Source of the DNA: Actinomyces oris
Lineage (GTDB): Bacteria; Actinomycetota; Actinomycetes; Actinomycetales; Actinomycetaceae
Direction: 5' to 3'
Length of the DNA: 64,000 bases
Assembly: GCF_001553935.1 (NCBI RefSeq)
Contig: NZ_CP014232.1
Location: forward strand, 2,728,001 to 2,792,000
The notes under the pieces are model-generated. The model worked only from the letters and a program-made list of their open reading frames with translations. It had not been told where the DNA came from and searched no databases. The position numbers were made by a program, and so were the translations under genes. The first letter of the stretch is position 1. Each line of letters begins with the position of its first letter. Below, in pieces: positions 25,363-36,537 of the stretch.

Positions 25363-26484
25363 ATGGCTCAGCGCATCGGCATTCTCACGGCGGGCGGCGA
25401 CGCCCCGGGACTCAACGCGGCGATCCGAGGTTTCGGAAAGGCGGCGATCCAGCAGCACGGCTGGGAGCTCGTCGGCTTCCGGGACGGCATGCGCGGCCTG
25501 GCCGAGAACCGCTTCACTGAGCTCGACCCCGCTGCCCTTTCAGGGATCCTCACCACCGGCGGAACCATGCTGGGAACCAGCCGGGACAAGGTGCATCGGA
25601 TGATGGTGGACGGCGAGCCCCGCGACATGGTGCCCACCATCGTGGAGAACTGCGAGAAGGACGGGATCGACGCCCTGGTCTGTCTCGGCGGGGGAGGGAC
25701 CGCGAAGAACGCCAAACGCCTCATGGATGCGGGTCTCAACGTTATTCACCTGCCCAAGACCATCGACAACGACATCGTCCACACTGACTCCTCCTTCGGC
25801 TTCGCCACGGCTCTGGAGATCGCCACTCAGGCTGTGGACCGCTTGCACTCGACGGCGCACTCCCACCACCGCATCATCCTCACCGAGATCATGGGGCACC
25901 GGGCCGGCTGGCTGGCCCTGGGCGCCGGCATTGCGGGTGGGGCGGATGTCATTCTGCTGCCGGAGATTCCGTACTCGGTGGACGCGATCGCGGACAAGAT
26001 TGAGCGGCGCCGCGCCCACGGGTCGTCCTTCTCCGTGGTGGCCGTGGCCGAGGGGGCGCTGTCAGTGACGGATCACGCCGAGCTGGAGCACGCCCGCGCC
26101 CTGGTCAAGGATGCTTCCAGTCCCGAGCGCAAGGCCATGGCGAAGCGGGGCGTCAAGCGCCTGGAGGCCTCCCACCGTGCCAACACCTTCACCCTGGCCG
26201 AGCAGCTGGAGAGCCTGACCGGACTGGAGGCGCGCGTGTCCATCCTGGGATACGTCCAGCGTGGTGGTTCGCCCTGCGGAGCGGATCGTCTCCTGGGCAC
26301 GCGTCTGGGCGTGGCCGGAGCCAACGCGATTGCGGAGGGCCACTTCGGAGTCATGGTCGCCGACCGTGGTCACGGCACGGAGCTGGTACCGCTCAAGGAG
26401 GTGGCCGGCCACACCAAGTTCGTTCCGGCCGACCATGAGTGGATCCAGGCCGCACGTGCCGTGGGGACCGCGCTGGGGGACTGA
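25363..26484 (+). CDS. pfkA: 6-phosphofructokinase with unusual phosphoryl-donor motif
   Basis: This enzyme phosphorylates fructose 6-phosphate to fructose 1,6-bisphosphate in the cytoplasm. Of 373 residues, the N-terminal ILTAGGDAPGLNAAI, the PKTIDND box with catalytic Asp135, the EIMGHRAGWLALG segment and GYVQRGGSPCGADR all fit the PfkA family. The donor loop reads CLGGGGTAKNA (107-117). Gly111 replaces the acidic residue usual at this place (E. coli Asp103), Gly112 is as in ATP enzymes, and Lys132 in PKTIDND is as in pyrophosphate-using enzymes. Donor specificity, ATP or PPi, therefore cannot be read from sequence. Oral Actinomyces are reported to have PPi-dependent activity. It is leaderless by promoter layout. 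Confidence 0.93.
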   Translation: MAQRIGILTAGGDAPGLNAAIRGFGKAAIQQHGWELVGFRDGMRGLAENRFTELDPAALSGILTTGGTMLGTSRDKVHRMMVDGEPRDMVPTIVENCEKDGIDALVCLGGGGTAKNAKRLMDAGLNVIHLPKTIDNDIVHTDSSFGFATALEIATQAVDRLHSTAHSHHRIILTEIMGHRAGWLALGAGIAGGADVILLPEIPYSVDAIADKIERRRAHGSSFSVVAVAEGALSVTDHAELEHARALVKDASSPERKAMAKRGVKRLEASHRANTFTLAEQLESLTGLEARVSILGYVQRGGSPCGADRLLGTRLGVAGANAIAEGHFGVMVADRGHGTELVPLKEVAGHTKFVPADHEWIQAARAVGTALGD

Positions 26485-26506
26485 AGCCCCGACGAAGAAC
26501 CGGGCC

Positions 26507-27776
26507 TCAGCCGGCCAGGAGCGGCCCCGGAGTCCAGGCGATCTCTCCTGGACCTACACCGGTGGGCGCGTCACCGGAGACGATGACGTCTGCGCGCCGC
26601 CAGGGACGGTCCTTGGCGAAGAAGAGGCGCTCGCCGGCCATCCACCAGTGCCAGAAACGCACCGACTCCTCGGCGTCGCCGTTGACTCCCTCAGCGATGT
26701 CCCGCTTGATGCCGCGGCGTTCGGCCACGTCGTCGCCGGTCTGGACCCATACGTGCGCGTCGATGAGGCTGCGCACTGCGGCCAGGCCCGCCCCGGTCCC
26801 TTCGACGAGGACCAGGGGAGAGCCGGCTGGGATCCGGATGGAGCCCTCGCGGCCGTGCTCGCGCCACTTGTCCGGGACCAGGTCGAGGCTGCCGACCCGA
26901 CGCAGTTGAGTCAGGGTGTCGACGTACAGCTGGTCCCAGTCGTAGAGCGGCTCGTTCCAGATGAGGTCGTCCAGGTGGAAGGCTTGCGCGCCGGGGACGG
27001 CTGCGGCCAGCGCCGTGGTGAGTGTGGTCTTGCCCGATCCGCCCCTCCCGTCGACGGCGATGATCGCCGGCCGTCCCTGGGGCGTGCCGACCAGGTTAAG
27101 CAGGTGCGCAACGAGCTCATCGGTGGCACTGACCTGCCACTGGGTGACGGCGGGTTCCTCGGGCTGGAGCTGGATGGCCTGGTCGGTGTTGACCCGTCGG
27201 AGGCTGTCAGAGGGCTCGTTCTGGTTCTCGCACACGGTGGGTCCTTTCATGCAACGGCTCATGAGGGTCAGGTCGAGGATCTGACCATGTTTCTCGCCGG
27301 CCTGCGGGACAGTGCCGACAGTGGTGAAACCATAGCGCTCGTGCAGGCGCACCGAGGTCGCGTGACCCGCCTCGATGAGAGCGATCATCGTGCGGTCCCC
27401 GGCCCGCCGTGAGGCCTCGATGAGGGCGGCGAGGAGCCTGGCACCAAGACCTTTGCCTTGTGCCGCAGGGCTCAGGTAGATCGAGTCCTCAACGGTGCGG
27501 GCGTAGCCCTCGTAGGAGTGCCAGGGGCCGGCCACCGCGAAGCCAACGACGTCGTGCGGCTCACCGCTGACGTGGGCGACGAGAGCGGTTCCGCGCTGCA
27601 CCATGGGCGCCAGCCAGGCCTCGGCCCCGGCGTGGTCCTGCTCAATGCTGGTCCAGATGGCCAGGGACTCCCGCACGGCGGCGTTACGGATCCGGCGGAT
27701 CGCGGGAGAGTCAGCCATCGTCGCCGGGCGGATCCGATAGGTACATGCCGCCTCGGCACGTCCATCACCCTGCGCC

Positions 27777-27790
<14 letters not shown>
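26507..27790 (-). CDS. Fusion of a GNAT acetyltransferase and a uridine-kinase-like P-loop protein
   Basis: One 427-residue frame holds two domains. Residues about 17-180 form a GNAT N-acetyltransferase like phosphinothricin/Pat enzymes: IRPATMADSPAIRRIRNAAV, the acetyl-CoA loop SPAAQGKGLGARLLAAL, and LHERYGFTTVG. Residues about 240-425 form a P-loop kinase: Walker A GRGGSGKTTL, FHLDDLIWN and a lid-like region with VLVEGTGAG. No internal ribosome-binding site precedes the ATG between the domains (MKGPTVC), so a true fusion is likely. The start overlaps the end of the UvrA-like gene by 14 bases. Substrates are unknown. The neighbouring UvrA-like and exporter genes hint at detoxification. Confidence 0.8.
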
Positions 27791-30194
<2,404 letters not shown>

Positions 30195-30289
30195 TGTGCC
30201 GGACTGCCAGACGTCGCCGACGACCGGATGTCCCGGACCCGATGCCGCGCACAGCGCTCCTGAGAACAAGCCCCACTTACCGAACGCCG

Positions 30290-30303
30290 ATAATGCACAT
30301 TAT
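30290..30303. promoter_or_regulatory. Palindrome upstream of the UvrA-like gene, candidate operator
   Basis: ATAATG-CA-CATTAT is a perfect 6-bp inverted repeat with a two-base spacer, lying about 100 bases upstream of the UvrA-like gene and between divergent transcription units. The AT-rich dyad resembles binding sites of MarR/TetR-type repressors; no such regulator is adjacent. Confidence 0.4.
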
Positions 30304-30486
30304 GTCATTCTTGCAGGAGCGACACTCTCCCGCGACACGCGGTAGGAACTGGGCGGCGTCCTGCCTGGTCGCCACCCCTAAGGCGAGCGCTACCCCTGAA
30401 CCCTCGACCTTGCGAACCTCTCGCGGCATGTAGCCTTCACGGAGTGCGCCAGCCGGCCCGCTGCCGACTATCCCTCAGGGAGCCCC

Positions 30487-31599
30487 ATGTTCCTCGCGCT
30501 GCGCGAGATCCGCCACGAACCCGTGCGCTTCACGCTCATCATCTCCGTCATCACCCTGGTGGCCTACCTCACATTTTTCTTGGCCTCCTTGGCTGTGGGC
30601 CTCGCCCACCGCTACCGCGCCGGCATCGACGGCTGGAACACCGCCAGCGTCGCCGTCACGGACGCCTCCAACGAGAACCTCTCCGCCTCCCGTCTGAGCG
30701 ACAAGCAGCTGGAAGCGGCCACGGCCCTGGCCAAGGACAACGGAACCACAGCCTCTGCCCTGATGAGCACGGCCGCTGTTGCCCAGGCGCCAGACGTCAA
30801 TGACGAGGACGGCGAGGCGCTGCGTGAGGATGTCTTCGCTTTCGGAATCGATCTGGACGGACAGCTCAGTCCGCCTGTGGCCGACGGGCGGACGATCTCC
30901 GCCCCCGATAGCGAGGTCCTCGTCGACGACTCGCTGAAGGCCAAGGGACTCGCGGTTGGTGACACGATTCGACTGCTGGGCTCTGACCACGACTGGACCG
31001 TTGTCGGATTCACCCATGACACCACCTTCCAGGCGGCTCCCGTGGTGACCATGGACAGCCGGGCCTTGCGCCAGCACGGCCCCACCAGCCTGTCCCCAGC
31101 CGTCTCCGCCGTCGTCTTCAACTCCGACCTGACCACCGACAGCAAGGCCACGCAGTCCGCCAAGGACGCAGGACTGACGATCCTCACCACCGAGGAACTC
31201 GTTCGCACGCTCCCCGGCTACTCGGCCCAGGTACTCACCTTCAGCCTCATGATCGGCTCACTCATCATCATCACCTCCACGGTTCTGGGCATCTTCATCT
31301 ACGTGCTGACGCTGCAGAAGAGACCGGTCCTGGGCATCCTCAAAGCCCGCGGCGTCCCCACCGGCTACCTCATCCGCTCCGGATGCGCCCAGACCCTCGT
31401 GCTGTCGGTAGCCGGCATCGGCATCGGCCTGCTTCTGACGATGGCGACGTCCCTGGTCCTCCCCCGCGCCGTGCCTTTCAGGATTTCCGCTCCCCTGGAC
31501 CTGCTCATCGTCACGGCATTCATCGCCATCTCCGTCATCGGAGGCTTCATCTCCGTCCGGGTCATCTCCCGCATCGATCCCGTGGAGGCCATCTCATGA
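30487..31599 (+). CDS. FtsX-type ABC transporter permease
   Basis: This 370-residue membrane subunit of a MacB/DevC-like exporter has one N-terminal membrane helix (about 17-40), a large extracytoplasmic domain (about 45-250) and three C-terminal helices ending in ISRIDPVEAIS, a hallmark of the FtsX family. It has AGGGAG before the ATG. The stop overlaps the ATG of the ATPase gene (ATGA, 31596-31599). The pair lies divergently from the UvrA-like gene and may export the same toxic compound or a lipid/peptide; the substrate is not evident. Confidence 0.88.
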   Translation: MFLALREIRHEPVRFTLIISVITLVAYLTFFLASLAVGLAHRYRAGIDGWNTASVAVTDASNENLSASRLSDKQLEAATALAKDNGTTASALMSTAAVAQAPDVNDEDGEALREDVFAFGIDLDGQLSPPVADGRTISAPDSEVLVDDSLKAKGLAVGDTIRLLGSDHDWTVVGFTHDTTFQAAPVVTMDSRALRQHGPTSLSPAVSAVVFNSDLTTDSKATQSAKDAGLTILTTEELVRTLPGYSAQVLTFSLMIGSLIIITSTVLGIFIYVLTLQKRPVLGILKARGVPTGYLIRSGCAQTLVLSVAGIGIGLLLTMATSLVLPRAVPFRISAPLDLLIVTAFIAISVIGGFISVRVISRIDPVEAIS

Positions 31600-32345
31600 C
31601 CGCATCAGCAGCAGCAAGTGGAGCGGCAACCCCGGTCATGTCCCTGGAGTCGGTGACCCGCGACTACCGTCAGGGAGATGAGACCGTTCACGCCCTGCGC
31701 AGCACGGACCTCGAGCTGCGCGCTGGTGAGCTGGTGGGGATCCTGGGCCCCTCAGGATCAGGGAAGTCCACGCTCCTGACCATCATGGGCGGCCTGCGCA
31801 CTCCCTCGAGTGGCCGCGTGACGATCTCCGGTCAGCCCTTCTCCAGCCTGCCAGAGAAACAGCGGGCCAGGCTCCGACTTCGGCGCATCGGCTTCGTCCT
31901 CCAGGCCTCGGGGCTGGTTCCCTTCCTCAGGCTCAACGACCAGTTCAGCCTGCACGACCGAGCGGCACGAACGCAGGGCGACACCGACCGACGGGACCAT
32001 CTGCTGGACTCACTCGGCATCACGAAGCGCGCCCACGCCTACCCCTCGGAGCTCTCCGGGGGCGAGCGTCAGCGCGCCGCCATCGCGGTGGCGCTCTACC
32101 ACGACCCGGACATCATCCTGGCCGATGAGCCCACCGCCTCCCTGGACACCCGACGGGCTCAGGACGTCGCTCGTCTGCTTGCGGACCAGACCCACGAGCT
32201 GGGCAAGGCCACGGTGATGGTCACTCATGACGAGCGGCTGCTTCCCGTATGCGACCGGGTCCTGGCGATGCACGACGGTGTCCTGACCGAACAGGACGCA
32301 CCCAAGGACAGCGAGCGCCAGAGCGGTTCACGCGATGACCGCTGA
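31596..32345 (+). CDS. ABC transporter ATPase, LolD/MacB type
   Basis: This cytoplasmic ATPase partners the FtsX-type permease. The ATG at 31596 overlaps the permease stop by four bases. Its 249 residues include Walker A GPSGSGKSTL (about 49-58), Q-loop FVLQASGLVPF, signature LSGGERQRAAIA, Walker B IILADEPTASLDT and the H-switch VTHD. The downstream gene starts 44 bases later with its own leaderless promoter, so the operon probably ends here. Confidence 0.9.
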   Translation: MTASAAASGAATPVMSLESVTRDYRQGDETVHALRSTDLELRAGELVGILGPSGSGKSTLLTIMGGLRTPSSGRVTISGQPFSSLPEKQRARLRLRRIGFVLQASGLVPFLRLNDQFSLHDRAARTQGDTDRRDHLLDSLGITKRAHAYPSELSGGERQRAAIAVALYHDPDIILADEPTASLDTRRAQDVARLLADQTHELGKATVMVTHDERLLPVCDRVLAMHDGVLTEQDAPKDSERQSGSRDDR

Positions 32346-32375
32346 GCAGCGCTGGCTCCTCCCCGCATGGAGAAC

Positions 32376-32381
32376 TACAGT
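32376..32381 (+). promoter_or_regulatory. -10 element of a probable leaderless SGNH-hydrolase promoter
   Basis: TACAGT lies eight bases before the GTG at 32390; no ribosome-binding site is present. Confidence 0.45.
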
Positions 32382-32389
32382 CGGTAGCC

Positions 32390-33013
32390 GTGTCCACGAT
32401 CCCGCACTCCGACCACTTCCCCACTGCTGTCTTCCTCGGTGACTCCATCACCACCGGTTGGCGAGCCCTGAGCCATCCTCGTAATCGCTGGACCTCGCTC
32501 GTGTGTGAGCATCAGCGGTGGCGGGAAGTGAACCTGGCGGCGGACGGCCTGGGCTTCTTCGCACGACGTGGGGGCCACCTGCCCGGCGGGCAGCGCTCGC
32601 CGTCGTGCCGCGACACGACCTGGCTGGAAGCGGTACTGCGTTGCGAGCCCGACATCGTCACGATCAGCCTGGGCCTGAACGACGCCGCCTTCCTCCCCTC
32701 TCAGCGTGAGCTGGTCGAGCAGGCGATCGACCATGACCTCACCTTCATCTCCACACGCCTGCGGGGCGCGCCGGTCATCATCGCCCCCTACTTCCCCTCC
32801 CTGGAGGTCGGTCCGCGTTTCCAGGCCATCCGCCGTCTCGTGCACGAGAAGGCCACGTCCCTGGGTCTGACCTCGACCGATGCCTTGAGCACGACCATCA
32901 ACGGTGACGAGGACCGCCTGGCCATCGACCAGATCCACCCCGACGACGCCGGACACGCCCGGATGGCTCGCGCCATGATCTCCTTCTACACCGAGATCCT
33001 GCCCAGCGCGTAA
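32390..33013 (+). CDS. SGNH/GDSL-family hydrolase
   Basis: This is a small esterase- or lipase-like enzyme of 207 residues. Catalytic blocks are visible: block I FLGDSITTG with Ser near residue 19, an Asn-containing ISLGLNDAAF block, and the C-terminal IDQIHPDDAGH with the Asp-His pair. There is no signal peptide, so it acts in the cytoplasm or leaves by another route. The substrate, such as acyl esters or acetylated sugars, cannot be deduced. It lies just upstream of the LacI regulator of the sucrose locus but has a separate promoter. Confidence 0.85.
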   Translation: MSTIPHSDHFPTAVFLGDSITTGWRALSHPRNRWTSLVCEHQRWREVNLAADGLGFFARRGGHLPGGQRSPSCRDTTWLEAVLRCEPDIVTISLGLNDAAFLPSQRELVEQAIDHDLTFISTRLRGAPVIIAPYFPSLEVGPRFQAIRRLVHEKATSLGLTSTDALSTTINGDEDRLAIDQIHPDDAGHARMARAMISFYTEILPSA

Positions 33014-33041
33014 CACTTCCACCCACGTTTACGCAGGTCAG

Positions 33042-33069
33042 TTGGGTAATGACTCCCTCGAGGCATATG
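33042..33069 (+). promoter_or_regulatory. Candidate promoter of the LacI regulator gene
   Basis: TTGGGT (33042-33047) and CATATG (33064-33069) are separated by 16 bases and lie about 54 bases before the GTG of the lacI-type gene. Match is moderate. Confidence 0.4.
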
Positions 33070-33122
33070 CTTGGCAGCAGATCGCACTCACCGTGACCGA
33101 CTGAAGGAGCTCGAGGACCCTC

Positions 33123-34154
33123 GTGGAGTCACACCGCGAACCCACACTGGCCGATGTCGCCCAGGCTGCAGGCGTCTCGCTGACGACAGTCTCCCGCGTA
33201 CTCAACAACCGCGGCTACCTCTCCCAAGAGACACGGGAGCGGGTGGCTGAGGCGATCGCTCAGCTCAACTACCGCCCCAATCAGATCGCCCGAGCACTGC
33301 ACGGAAAGTCCACGCATTCAATCGGGCTGATCGTCCCCACCGTTGCCCTGCCTTTCTTCGGCGAGCTGACCGAGCATGTCGAGGACTTCCTCGCAGAGCG
33401 CGGCTACCGGACCTTCGTCTGCAACTCGATGGGCAAGGCGGATCGGGAGCGCGAGTACCTCGACCTGCTCGTCTCCCACCGGGTCGATGGCATCATCTCC
33501 AGCGCCCACAATGACGGCCTGGCCGACTACAGCTCGATTCACCTGCCCCTGGTCAGTGTGGATCGGGACCTCTCCCCCATCGTCCCCAATGTCCGCTGCG
33601 ACAACGAGGCCGGCGGTCGACTCGCCGCCGAGCACCTGCTCACACGGGGGGCGCGCCGTCCGGCCCTGCTAACGTCTCGCACCGGAATCCACAACCTGAG
33701 GGAGAAGGGGTACCGCCAAGTGCTCCAGCAGGCGGGCATCGAGCCGGTGGTCCTGACCGTCGACTTCAACACACCCAACAGTGAGCGCCCCCGTCTCATC
33801 CGCGAACGGCTCGACCTCGTGGCCGACGACATTGACGCGGTCTTCGCGACCGACGATCTGGCTGCCGCGCAGGTGATCGAGTGGGCGGCCCAGCGCGACC
33901 TGCGGATTCCGGACGACTTCAAGGTGATCGGCTTCGACGGAACGGTCGCCATGCAGCACGCGCTGCCGGCGCTGACCACGATCCAGCAACCCATCACCAA
34001 GCTGGCACGGGCGGCAGTCGACCTGCTCCTGAAGCGGATCGACTCGGCCACCGCTGTCTCCGCGCAGAGCACGCAGTCGGGTGGTCCCGGGGTGGAGGAC
34101 CTGCAGGTCCCCTCCCCCATGCCGGTGAAGCTGCTGCCCGGCCGCACCACCTAG
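33123..34154 (+). CDS. LacI-family repressor, probably of the sucrose genes
   Basis: This 343-residue protein has an N-terminal LacI helix-turn-helix (LADVAQAAGVSLTTVSRVLN, residues 9-28), the hinge NQIARALHGKSTHSIGLIVP and a periplasmic-binding-like sugar domain ending in the usual TTIQQPITKLARAAVDLLL segment. It starts at GTG 33123 with GAGGA upstream. It lies convergent to scrA, and an operator-like dyad sits next to the scrA promoter, so it is the likely ScrR-type repressor that senses sucrose or a sugar phosphate. That assignment rests on position and family, not on a diagnostic residue. Confidence 0.85.
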   Translation: MESHREPTLADVAQAAGVSLTTVSRVLNNRGYLSQETRERVAEAIAQLNYRPNQIARALHGKSTHSIGLIVPTVALPFFGELTEHVEDFLAERGYRTFVCNSMGKADREREYLDLLVSHRVDGIISSAHNDGLADYSSIHLPLVSVDRDLSPIVPNVRCDNEAGGRLAAEHLLTRGARRPALLTSRTGIHNLREKGYRQVLQQAGIEPVVLTVDFNTPNSERPRLIRERLDLVADDIDAVFATDDLAAAQVIEWAAQRDLRIPDDFKVIGFDGTVAMQHALPALTTIQQPITKLARAAVDLLLKRIDSATAVSAQSTQSGGPGVEDLQVPSPMPVKLLPGRTT

Positions 34155-34166
34155 TGATCCGCTGAC

Positions 34167-34211
34167 GATGCTCGTGGGCCCCGGCCTGCATGGTCGGGGC
34201 CCACGAGCATC
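34167..34211. terminator. Strong bidirectional hairpin between lacI-type gene and scrA
   Basis: A perfect 17-bp stem pairs 34167-34183 with 34195-34211 around an 11-base loop. It lies between convergent genes 83 bases apart and can serve both strands. There is no T-run, as is common for actinobacterial terminators. Confidence 0.8.
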
Positions 34212-34237
34212 CGAATCACGGACGATCCTTGACTGGA

Positions 34238-36310
34238 TCAGGCTTTGGCCTGAGCGGCGTCGGCCTGAACATCCGTCTTGTCGGCACCGCAGTCATCGGC
34301 CTTGCGCACGACGTCGAAGAGCGCATCGCCTCGGTGAATCGTTCCAGCACCGTGCTCCTCGATCCCCTCGTAGCCCTGGGCGTTGGAAACGACGATCGGG
34401 GTGACGGTCTGGTAGCCGGAGGCTCCGACGGCGGCCCAGTCGACGTCCACCAGCGGCATGCCCCGCAGAACCTTGTCGCCGGCCTTGACCTTGGGGCTGA
34501 AGTGCTTGCCCTCGAGCTGGACGGTGTCCATGCCGACGTGAATGAGCAGCTCGACTCCGCTGGCGGATCGTAGGCCGTAGGCGTGACCGGTCGGGAAGGC
34601 CACGAGGACCTCGCCGTCGACCGGGGAGACAACCGGCCCCTCGGCGGGTGCAATGGCCATGCCCGGACCGAGCATGCCTGAGGCGAAGGTCTGGTCCTCC
34701 ACCTCGGACAGCGGGATCGCACGTCCCTGGATCGGAGCGGTGACGGTGAAGTCCTCAGTGGCCTCAGCGGGCAGCTCGACGGTCTCGGCGTGCTCGGCCA
34801 TGGCCTCGGCCTCCAGGGCGGCCTCATCGGCGTCGACGTCATCGCCGGCCAGAGATGCCTTTCCTCGAGTAGTGCCGTAGGCGAAGGCGGCGCCGAAAGC
34901 GGCGAAGAAGACGATAACCTCGAGGATGAGGTACTTGACAATGTCGTCGGGAACGATCGAGACGAAACCAACGAATCCGGCGGCGCCCAGAGCCTGGTTG
35001 TGGATATCGAGCAGGGCGACGGCGGCACCCCCAAGGGAGGCCACACCCATCCCAATGAAGAACGGCCAACGCAGACGCAGGTTGACACCGAAGATGGCGG
35101 GCTCGGTGATACCAACGATCGCGGAGACACCACCAGCACCGGCCAGCCCCTTCATCTTGGAATCCTTGGTCAGGAGGAAGACCGCCAGGGTCACAGCGCC
35201 CTGGGCGATATTAGCCATGGAGGCGATCGGGAAGATGAAGGAGCCGGGACCGCCACTGCTCATCTGTGCGATGAGAGGCAGCTCCACGGCCGGGAAGGAC
35301 TGGTGCAATCCGGTCACCACGATCGGCGAGTAGACCATGCCAAAGAGGAAGCCGCCCACGGGTCCGGCGGTCGTGTACAGCCAGCTCAAGCCGTTGGTAA
35401 TACCGTCGGAGAGCTCCCGCGCCAGAGGGCCCACGACGACGAAGGTGAGGAAGCCGGTCACCAGCAGCGTAATGAGCGGGGTCAGCAAGAAGTCGGCAGT
35501 TCCCGACAGGCGCTTGTGGAGCCATTTCTCGATGTATGCCAGCAACCATGACACGCACAGGACAGGGATGACCATGGCCTGGTAACCGATCTTGTCCACG
35601 GTCAGCCCAAAGAGGTGCCAGACCTCAATAGTGCCGGCCTGTCGAGCCGTCTCGATCTCGTAGGCACTGGTCAACTGGGTGGACACCATGGCGGCCCCCA
35701 TGGCCGCACCCAGGTAGACGTTGCCACCGAAGCGTTTGACTGCGGAGAAGCCGACGAGCACCGGCAGGAAGGCGAAGGCTGCCGAGGATACGAGGTTGAT
35801 GACGTCGTCGTAGTCGGCAAGCCATGAGAACCGGTCGACGAGTCCGTAGGCACCAGTGGGGTTGTCCGACGTGACGAAGGAGGACGCAGTGAAGAAATCG
35901 GCCGTAAGGACATTATGAATCGCCATCATGAGACCGCCGGCAACAAGGGCCGGTAGCAGCGGGACGAAGATATCCGCAATGGCCTTGATGAAACGGGACA
36001 GCGGGTTACCGCTCTTAGCGGCCTGCTCCTTAGCCTCGTCCTTGGAGACCTCCTTAACCCCTCCGGTTCGGATCATCTCGGAGAAGACGAGGTCGACGTC
36101 TCCCGGTCCCACGATGATCTGGAACATGCCGCCTGCAATGAAGGTGCCCTTGAGGTCAGGGTCATTGTCGAGAGCCTTCTGGTCGACCTTGTCCATGTCA
36201 TTGAGGACAAGACGCAGACGCGTTGCGCAGTGCGCTGCTGCGTTGATGTTGTCGGCGCCACCGACGTACGTCAGGACGTCCTTCGCCACGCGGGCGTGAT
36301 CCATTGCCAC
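34238..36310 (-). CDS. scrA: PTS sucrose/beta-glucoside transporter, EIIBCA fused
   Basis: This enzyme II imports and phosphorylates a sugar using phosphoenolpyruvate via HPr. GTG 36310 is chosen because AGGAAA lies seven bases upstream; ATG 36304 is an alternative. Domain order is EIIB (phospho-Cys in NAAAHCATRLRL, about residue 28), the EIIC membrane domain (about 110-480, with GITEPAIFGVNLR), a charged linker and EIIA. In EIIA, the phospho-His lies in VELLIHVGMDTVQLEGKHF and the end is HRGDALFDVV. The length, about 690 residues, fits BCA fusions. Invertase upstream and a LacI regulator downstream point to sucrose, giving sucrose 6-phosphate. Trehalose or beta-glucoside use is less likely given the invertase. 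Confidence 0.88.
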   Translation of the reverse strand: MAMDHARVAKDVLTYVGGADNINAAAHCATRLRLVLNDMDKVDQKALDNDPDLKGTFIAGGMFQIIVGPGDVDLVFSEMIRTGGVKEVSKDEAKEQAAKSGNPLSRFIKAIADIFVPLLPALVAGGLMMAIHNVLTADFFTASSFVTSDNPTGAYGLVDRFSWLADYDDVINLVSSAAFAFLPVLVGFSAVKRFGGNVYLGAAMGAAMVSTQLTSAYEIETARQAGTIEVWHLFGLTVDKIGYQAMVIPVLCVSWLLAYIEKWLHKRLSGTADFLLTPLITLLVTGFLTFVVVGPLARELSDGITNGLSWLYTTAGPVGGFLFGMVYSPIVVTGLHQSFPAVELPLIAQMSSGGPGSFIFPIASMANIAQGAVTLAVFLLTKDSKMKGLAGAGGVSAIVGITEPAIFGVNLRLRWPFFIGMGVASLGGAAVALLDIHNQALGAAGFVGFVSIVPDDIVKYLILEVIVFFAAFGAAFAYGTTRGKASLAGDDVDADEAALEAEAMAEHAETVELPAEATEDFTVTAPIQGRAIPLSEVEDQTFASGMLGPGMAIAPAEGPVVSPVDGEVLVAFPTGHAYGLRSASGVELLIHVGMDTVQLEGKHFSPKVKAGDKVLRGMPLVDVDWAAVGASGYQTVTPIVVSNAQGYEGIEEHGAGTIHRGDALFDVVRKADDCGADKTDVQADAAQAKA

Positions 36311-36406
36311 CCGGAGGTTTCCTTTCTCGTGATGGGACCGCAGCACCTGGGAGGGCGGGAAAACCCAACGGTCGGGAACATCGCTGACCCCCTGCGGCCA
36401 CACCTG

Positions 36407-36450
36407 TGTCAATCGATCGTCACATTACAGTGAGTTAGAGCACCCTGCAA
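36407..36450 (-). promoter_or_regulatory. scrA promoter with overlapping LacI-type operator
   Basis: On the minus strand TTGCAG (36445-36450) and TAATGT (36422-36427) are 17 bases apart, a good sigma-70-type promoter. Immediately downstream at 36407-36422 lies TGTCAATC-GATCGTCA (plus strand), a dyad with a central CG and six of eight paired positions, typical of LacI-family operators. A repressor bound there would block the start of transcription. Confidence 0.65.
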
Positions 36451-36495
36451 CCGGAGAGAAGCCCCTGGTCAATTCCCTGTCTTCACCCTGCTCAG

Positions 36496-36537
36496 GAGCC
36501 CTTCACCCCCATCATGACGCCATGTTGGGGAGGGCTC
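36496..36537 (-). terminator. Hairpin at the 3' end of the invertase gene
   Basis: GAGCCC (36496-36501) pairs with GGGCTC (36532-36537), and inside it CCCCA (36507-36511) pairs with TGGGG (36526-36530). It begins within the invertase stop codon on the minus strand. It separates scrB from scrA, consistent with scrA having its own promoter. Confidence 0.5.
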
